From CAMQVM01 sp044433365 (GTDB lineage Bacteria; Bacteroidota; Bacteroidia; Bacteroidales; Rikenellaceae): 10,041 bases of DNA. Below the pieces are notes generated by a model, which saw only the letters and a program-made list of their open reading frames with translations, ran no database searches and was not told where the DNA came from. Where the stretch lies: positions 1 through 10,041 of the forward strand of contig JAWXTR010000100.1 in NCBI GenBank assembly GCA_044433365.1, in the 5' to 3' direction. This document shows, one piece after another, positions 5,954-10,041 of the stretch. Made by a program: the position numbers and the translations under genes. The first letter of the stretch is position 1. The number at the start of each line of letters is the position of its first letter.

Positions 5954-7276
5954 ATGTTAATAAACTTTAAGCAATATGTTAAACGAGAATCGCTACTTGA
6001 TACAGAGGACAAAATTCTCTGTACTGTAAGTGGTGGAGTAGACTCAATGTCGCTGTGTATGTTGCTTATAGAGGCTGGCTATAGCGTTGCTATTGCGCAT
6101 TGCAACTTTTCGCTACGTTGTGAGGAGTCGGATGGCGATGAGCTTCATGTTCAGAAGTTTGCCAAAAAATATAATTTAACACTCCACACCATACACTTCA
6201 ACACCAAGGAGTTTGCTAAAAACAACGGACTATCTACTCAAATGGCAGCTCGTACTCTTCGTTACGATTGGTTCTCTGAGCTTGCCGAAAAATTTGGTTA
6301 TACAAAAATTGCAGTTGCACATAATGCCGACGACACAATCGAAACATTTTTTATAAATCTTATCCGCTCGGCAGGTGTAAATGGTTTGACAGGCGTTGCA
6401 AATCGAAATGGAATAGTTGTCCGACCATTAATCTTTGCCTCAAGAGCCGATATTTTAAAGTATGCCGAGCAAAAGGGGCTAACCTATCGAACAGATAGCT
6501 CTAACCTATCTACACACTATCTTCGAAACTGGATACGACTAGAATTACTACCTCAAATATCAGAGCGTAGCGATAATTTTAGCTCTACAATGGTTCGAAA
6601 TATGCGCCATATTGCCTCGCATAATGCGCTGTTTAATAGGCTTATGAAAGATGTAAAAAAGACCGTTTTAACAGTAAATGATAGTGGCTTGGTAGAGGTT
6701 AATCTTCTGAAAATCAAAGAGTATGAAGAGCAGTCGCACGAGCTACTATATGAAATTATTAAGGAGTATGGATTTACCAGCCGAAATGTTAAATCTATAC
6801 TTAAAGTGGAGGGAAGTGGACGACTTTTCTTAGCTCAAAATCATAGAGCATTGGTTGATAGAGATAGGCTAATAATCGAAAAATATAGCGTTGAAAGTAG
6901 TGAAAATTTTGGAGAGCTAAAAATAGAGGAAATTTGTGATAAAGAGGCTATTGAGCAGATAGAAAATCTCGATTTTAGGCAAATTCCCAAAAATATTGCC
7001 TATATTAGCGGTGAAAAGATAGAAAAAGCCGATTTAATAAAACTACGAAAATGGCAAGAGGGCGATAAATTTACACCCATTGGGATGAAAGGAACTAAGA
7101 AAATTAGCGATTTTTTGACCGATTTAAAGCTATCCATCTATCAAAAAGAGAGACAAATGGTCGTAGAGTGTGAGAATGAAATTGTGTGGGTGGTAACACT
7201 AAGAGTAAGCGAAAGATTTAAAATTAAAAAGGGGGAAAATAGAGTTTTTAAATTAGAATTTTTAGAAGTTCCTTAA
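5954..7276 (+). CDS. tilS: tRNA(Ile)-lysidine synthase TilS
   Basis: 440 residues, full length. TilS attaches lysine to C34 of the CAU-anticodon tRNA-Ile using ATP, which changes its decoding from AUG to AUA; it is normally essential. The N-terminal PP-loop ATPase has SGGVDS (26-31), AHCNFSLR (48-55), AHNADDTIETFF (122-133) and the DSSN...YLRNWIR segment (181-195). The C-terminal TilS domain spans about 363-432, with KLRKWQEGDKFTPIGMKG and KKISDFLTDLK. The last codons (LEVP) and the stop lie in a 14-base motif shared with intergenic repeats elsewhere in the window, so the extreme C-terminus may have been supplied by a repeat insertion. It starts 3 bases after murB and is followed 19 bases later by the sigma-54 activator gene. 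Confidence 0.95.
   Translation: MLINFKQYVKRESLLDTEDKILCTVSGGVDSMSLCMLLIEAGYSVAIAHCNFSLRCEESDGDELHVQKFAKKYNLTLHTIHFNTKEFAKNNGLSTQMAARTLRYDWFSELAEKFGYTKIAVAHNADDTIETFFINLIRSAGVNGLTGVANRNGIVVRPLIFASRADILKYAEQKGLTYRTDSSNLSTHYLRNWIRLELLPQISERSDNFSSTMVRNMRHIASHNALFNRLMKDVKKTVLTVNDSGLVEVNLLKIKEYEEQSHELLYEIIKEYGFTSRNVKSILKVEGSGRLFLAQNHRALVDRDRLIIEKYSVESSENFGELKIEEICDKEAIEQIENLDFRQIPKNIAYISGEKIEKADLIKLRKWQEGDKFTPIGMKGTKKISDFLTDLKLSIYQKERQMVVECENEIVWVVTLRVSERFKIKKGENRVFKLEFLEVP
7259..7272 (-). repeat. Third copy of the GGAACTTCTAAAAA end motif, inside the tilS 3' end
   Basis: Read on the minus strand this is GGAACTTCTAAAAA, identical over 14 bases to 169-182 and over 13 bases to 3743-3755. It codes for the last residues of TilS, and the stop codon follows one base later (7274-7276). 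I see no second palindrome arm nearby, so it is a solo end or a chance match; three such matches in 10 kb, all at gene ends, make chance less likely. Confidence 0.55.
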
Positions 7277-7295
7277 AGATAAATATTTAGGTAAT

Positions 7296-8582
7296 ATGGT
7301 AGAGATTAATTCAATAAAACTACGTTTTGGAATTATCGGTAACAACGCTGGTATAAATCGAGCATTGGAGGTGGCTTTAAAGGTTGCTACCACCGATTTG
7401 TCTGTACTTATCACTGGAGAGAGTGGCGTTGGTAAAGAGTTTTTTCCGCAAATTATACATGGAGCATCTTCACGTAAACATGGCAACTACATTGCCGTTA
7501 ACTGCGGTGCAATCCCAGAGGGAACAATTGATTCAGAGCTATTTGGACATGAAAAAGGGGCGTTTACGGGTGCAAGTGAGAGCCGAAAAGGCTATTTTGA
7601 AATAGCAAGTGGAGGTACAATATTTCTGGATGAAGTGGCTGAGCTTCCTCTTACTACACAGGTTAGATTGCTGCGTGTACTACAAACTGGAGAGTTTATA
7701 AAAGTTGGTTCTTCTAAGGTTCAAAAGACGGATGTAAGAGTTGTGGCAGCCACAAATATAAATTTGCCTGCTGCAATCGAAAATGGGCGTTTTCGTGAGG
7801 ATTTATACTATCGACTGAACACTGTTCCAATTATAATTCCACCGCTTCGTGAGCGTCAAGAGGATATTTTTCTGCTATTTAGAAAATTTGCCTCAGATGT
7901 GGCTCAACAGTATCGCATGCCATCAATAACGCTGAGCGAAAGTGCTCGCTTGATGCTTGAGGGCTACTCTTGGCCAGGAAATATTCGCCAGCTAAAAAAC
8001 GTGGCAGAGCAAATTTCAGTTATTGAAGAGAAGCGAAATATCTCGCCTGAGGAGCTTCAAAAATATCTTCCTACCCCTATTATTTCACCTGCAATTCATC
8101 AAGGTGGCACAAATTCCGCAGGCTCTACAGGTGGTTATTCTGCTCAAAACGATGCAAATTTCGATAGGGAGATGATGTTTACCGTTCTTCGTGAGCTTAG
8201 GTTGGAAATCTCGGAGATGAAACGTATGTTGATGGAGATGGGTGCAAGTATGGGTGCAAATATTAGTCCTTCAAGAGCTTCGAGCGATTCGAATAGATGG
8301 GATAATCAACCAATTGCCACTCCTTATGGAGGATTTGCCAGTTTACCCTCTCCACATGGTCAACCATACGAACAAGAGCAAGAGGATACCTACCAAACCG
8401 CTGAGGTGGTAGAGATGACTCCAGAAGAGGAAAAAACCAAGGAGAGCGTTCAGCGAGATGCAATAATAAAAGCACTTAACAAATATGGTGGTCGTCGTAA
8501 AGAGGCTGCTAAAGAGCTATTTATATCAGAAAGAACACTTTATAGACGAATTAAAGAATTGGGAATAGATGATAAATATTAA
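7296..8582 (+). CDS. Sigma-54-dependent transcriptional activator without receiver domain
   Basis: 428 residues. The AAA+ domain starts almost at once: Walker A GESGVGKE (41-48), the sigma-54 contact loop GAFTGA (88-93), Walker B TIFLDEVAELP (108-118), FREDLYYRLN (165-174) and WPGNIRQLKN (226-235). Residues about 262-385 are a linker rich in Gly, Ser and Met, with a helical EISEMKRMLMEMG segment, then an acidic stretch. A Fis-type helix-turn-helix closes the protein (about 386-425, KEAAKELFISERTLYRRIKEL). It should drive open-complex formation at RpoN promoters. There is no N-terminal receiver, GAF or PAS domain, so control may come through its expression level, the linker or a partner protein. 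Target genes are unknown. It overlaps lptE by 14 bases, so the two are probably translationally coupled. Confidence 0.94.
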   Translation: MVEINSIKLRFGIIGNNAGINRALEVALKVATTDLSVLITGESGVGKEFFPQIIHGASSRKHGNYIAVNCGAIPEGTIDSELFGHEKGAFTGASESRKGYFEIASGGTIFLDEVAELPLTTQVRLLRVLQTGEFIKVGSSKVQKTDVRVVAATNINLPAAIENGRFREDLYYRLNTVPIIIPPLRERQEDIFLLFRKFASDVAQQYRMPSITLSESARLMLEGYSWPGNIRQLKNVAEQISVIEEKRNISPEELQKYLPTPIISPAIHQGGTNSAGSTGGYSAQNDANFDREMMFTVLRELRLEISEMKRMLMEMGASMGANISPSRASSDSNRWDNQPIATPYGGFASLPSPHGQPYEQEQEDTYQTAEVVEMTPEEEKTKESVQRDAIIKALNKYGGRRKEAAKELFISERTLYRRIKELGIDDKY

Positions 8583-9090
8583 ATCAAAAATTACAAAATT
8601 TGTAGCCGCTATAGCTACAATTATTACAGTTTCGGCGTGTACTTTTAGCTACTCATTTACAGGAGCTTCGATTCCTGTTGAAGCGCAGACTTTTAGTGTC
8701 GAACAGATTCAAAATGTCGCTACAATGGTGGCACCCGTACTATCTTCGACGCTTACCGACGCACTAAAAGATAAAATGTCACGTCAAACTCGCCTTTCTC
8801 AGGTAAACGAAAATGGTGATTTACAATTTGCAGGTGAGATTACAAACTATGTATCGGCTGCTCAAGCTGTTACAGGCGATGAATATGCAGCCTTAAACCG
8901 TTTGACAATTACTGTAAAAATACGTTTCACAAATAAATATGATACCAAATCAGATTTTGAGCAGACATTCTCAGCTTATGAGGATTACGACTCTTCTATA
9001 ATGCTTCAAACAGCAGAAGAGACGCTTATTCCAGATATTGTCGATCAACTTGTTGAGAATATATTTAATGCTGCTGTATCTAACTGGTAG
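8569..9090 (+). CDS. lptE: LPS assembly lipoprotein LptE (Bacteroidota type)
   Basis: 173 residues. An N-terminal lipoprotein signal has a basic start, a hydrophobic stretch (11-20) and the lipobox TVSAC, with C24 as the lipidated residue. The mature start CTFSYSFTGASIP and the later segments LSSTLTDALKDKMSRQTRL, NGDLQFAGEITNY, LTITVKIRFTN and the C-terminal IFNAAVSNW match the Bacteroidota LptE family. LptE plugs the LptD beta-barrel and helps deliver LPS to the outer leaflet of the outer membrane. The ATG at 8569 lies inside the end of the sigma-54 activator gene in another frame; it is the only start that leaves a complete lipoprotein signal. From memory, related genomes often carry secG close behind this pair; no secG is seen in this window. 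Confidence 0.92.
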   Translation: MINIKSKITKFVAAIATIITVSACTFSYSFTGASIPVEAQTFSVEQIQNVATMVAPVLSSTLTDALKDKMSRQTRLSQVNENGDLQFAGEITNYVSAAQAVTGDEYAALNRLTITVKIRFTNKYDTKSDFEQTFSAYEDYDSSIMLQTAEETLIPDIVDQLVENIFNAAVSNW

Positions 9091-9124
9091 ATAGGAGATA
9101 ACTATTCGAAAATTAATTCCGTAT

Positions 9125-9132
9125 TAATTTTG
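9125..9132 (+). promoter_or_regulatory. Possible -7 promoter element before the 9178 gene
   Basis: TAATTTTG fits TAnnTTTG, 45 bases before the ATG at 9178, in the 87-base gap after lptE. The only upstream partner is TTCG at 9105-9108, with a spacing of 16 that is short for this group. This hints at separate transcription of the unknown gene, but read-through from lptE is equally possible because no terminator is seen between them. Confidence 0.3.
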
Positions 9133-9177
9133 AAATCACCTAGTTAAAAGAGCTACTAATTTTTTAAATTTATAGGT

Positions 9178-9831
9178 ATGGATAAAATATATTATAGCAT
9201 TTGGAGAGTTGATACAACCTTTAATGAGAGCTATTTTTGTGAAAGTTTTGATAATGAGAAAGAGGCTAAAAAAGCAATGAAATGGAGAAATAAAGTGGAA
9301 GCTAAATTTCAACCTAAAGAATTGCGTGACACCTATATAATACGCCCTTTGTCCGAACAAGAAAACATCGAACAAGAAAAACTTCGTGCTGATTTAGAGG
9401 TTGATTTTAAAGCAAAATTAAAAGAGGAAAAAGCTAAAGAGCTATCGTATAATGCTCAGCATCTTGATGAATGTATTGAGCTGCTACTAAAAAAACAGAC
9501 AAAAAAATGTTTAAAATATAGTTTGAGCAAACCTAAAAAGAAGGGCACTCTATTTAAATGTAGTATTAAATGGAAAAACGATGAAGATTGTTTTACAAAA
9601 ATCAAACTTGAAAATAGAAAATATAGCAGTGATAACGACCTTAGAATAAATCTTGAAATATATATGCGTGAGGGTGAACATTTTGGTAAATGCTATATAT
9701 CACAACAAATATATAGAGTACCCTCTATCAAACATCTCCAAAAATGGAGCATATCAAAAAAGGGGCGTAAAATCTGCCTAGACAACGTAATGGAAATAAT
9801 TCGGAAACGTCTTGAGGAAGATAAATTCTAA
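9178..9831 (+). CDS. Unrecognised basic protein, 217 residues
   Basis: I do not recognise a family. There is no signal peptide or membrane segment, so a cytoplasmic location is likely. Residues 1-56 (aromatic start IYYSIWRVD, then a Lys/Glu helix and YIIRP) could be a small alpha-beta unit. Residues 57-110 are strongly charged and predicted to be helical, possibly coiled-coil. Residues 111-217 are Lys-rich with alternating hydrophobic strands (KYSLSKPKKKGTLFKCSIKW) and a basic C-terminal helix. Seven cysteines (21, 99, 111, 128, 138, 172, 200) are not arranged as an obvious zinc motif. Codon use is more A-rich than in the housekeeping genes to its left, and it is followed by its own terminator. 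The open frame, AT-matched codons and downstream terminator support a real gene; recent acquisition is possible but not shown. Nucleic-acid binding from the basic charge is only a guess. Confidence 0.7.
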   Translation: MDKIYYSIWRVDTTFNESYFCESFDNEKEAKKAMKWRNKVEAKFQPKELRDTYIIRPLSEQENIEQEKLRADLEVDFKAKLKEEKAKELSYNAQHLDECIELLLKKQTKKCLKYSLSKPKKKGTLFKCSIKWKNDEDCFTKIKLENRKYSSDNDLRINLEIYMREGEHFGKCYISQQIYRVPSIKHLQKWSISKKGRKICLDNVMEIIRKRLEEDKF

Positions 9832-9846
9832 ACAAAAAGTAGCTGA

Positions 9847-9894
9847 CCCACAAAAAATCAACTAATTAACAATCAATTAGTTGATTTTTTTGGG
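9847..9894 (+). terminator. Strong hairpin terminator after the 9178 gene
   Basis: A perfect 16-base-pair stem (9852-9867 with 9875-9890) encloses a 7-base loop. One bulged C at 9851 lets CCCA (9847-9850) pair with TGGG (9891-9894) to extend the foot. The stem carries an A-run on the left and a T-run on the right, so it can work in both directions. It begins 15 bases after the stop of the unknown gene. Confidence 0.8.
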
Positions 9895-9932
9895 GTTTTG
9901 AGAGTGACTCAAATTAGGCAAATTCCTGTAGA

Positions 9933-9962
9933 TTTGCAGTATAAAAAAAATCATTAATTTTG
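9933..9962 (+). promoter_or_regulatory. Candidate promoter just before the right-edge folded element
   Basis: TTTG (9933-9936) and TAATTTTG (9955-9962) match the Bacteroidota -33 and -7 elements with an 18-base spacer, one short of the usual range. A start would fall near 9968-9970, at the first bases of the inverted repeat that opens at 9965. The TTTG is also in the right half of a GCAAAT/ATTTGC inverted repeat (9918-9923 and 9932-9937), which could be a regulator site or chance. Confidence 0.42.
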
Positions 9963-9964
9963 AA

Positions 9965-10034
9965 GTGAAGTTGTAGTGCACTAGGGCTGATTCTAAGCTT
10001 TTTGCTTAATTTGCGAATTAGACTACAACTCCAC
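9965..10034 (+). other. Folded intergenic element, possible small RNA or leader
   Basis: Outer arms 9965-9977 (GTGAAGTTGTAGT) and 10022-10034 pair at 12 of 13 positions. Inside, CTGATTC (9987-9993) pairs with GAATTAG (10015-10021) using one G-U, and TAAGC (9994-9998) pairs with GCTTA (10004-10008) around a TTTTT loop. A 9-base bulge (9978-9986) and a 6-base bulge (10009-10014) interrupt it. The stacked helices cover 70 bases and start where the candidate promoter would initiate. I do not recognise an RNA family. It may equally be the leader of a gene beyond the edge or a dispersed repeat. Confidence 0.5.
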
Positions 10035-10041
10035 CCAAAAT

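Noticed and set aside
9136..9375. Minus-strand ORF overlapping the start of the 9178 gene
   Set aside because: It is Phe/Leu-rich antisense to a Lys/Glu-rich coding sequence and has no promoter or family features.

Overview
The window is AT-rich DNA from a member of the Bacteroidota, most likely the order Bacteroidales. Three things point there. The gene families are typical of the group: an Smr protein with a DUF2027-type N-terminus, an LptE lipoprotein of the Bacteroidota type with a C-F-S-Y-S-F-T-G-A-S-I start, and a PafA-type phosphatase relative. Promoter-like sites fit the group's TTTG / TAnnTTTG consensus. There are no strong Shine-Dalgarno sequences before the starts. I cannot name the genus.

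Layout. The left edge (1-167) has no gene but holds an excellent promoter match reading leftwards out of the window. A leftward Smr/DUF2027 gene follows (212-1063). It is divergent from a rightward group of three: a secreted alkaline-phosphatase-fold protein (1272-2954), a SufE protein and a SufT/MIP18-type (DUF59) protein, the last two belonging to Fe-S cluster assembly. A 227-base gap (3743-3969) is almost filled by a 162-base imperfect palindrome and a heptamer tandem repeat. A tight second operon then runs from 3970 to 9090: threonylcarbamoyl-AMP synthase, a 4HBT thioesterase, MurB, TilS, a sigma-54 activator without a receiver domain, and LptE. Gaps are 3 to 19 bases, and the last two genes overlap by 14. 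A basic, unrecognised protein (9178-9831) follows behind its own possible promoter and is closed by a strong hairpin terminator. The last 80 bases hold a promoter-like pair placed directly before a folded element that may be a small RNA or a leader.

The second operon mixes tRNA modification (t6A37 and lysidine), peptidoglycan precursor synthesis and outer-membrane LPS assembly, with a regulator in the middle. This is housekeeping content, not a defence or mobile island. The main points for a second look are: (a) the phosphatase-like protein keeps its fold signatures but appears to have lost nearly all metal- and phosphate-binding residues; (b) the intergenic palindrome has mismatches that are mostly G-U pairs on one strand only, and its end motif recurs exactly at or beside the stop codons of two other genes; (c) the promoter-plus-structure unit at the right edge; and (d) the unknown gene after lptE. 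I found no CRISPR array, transposase, tRNA or rRNA.
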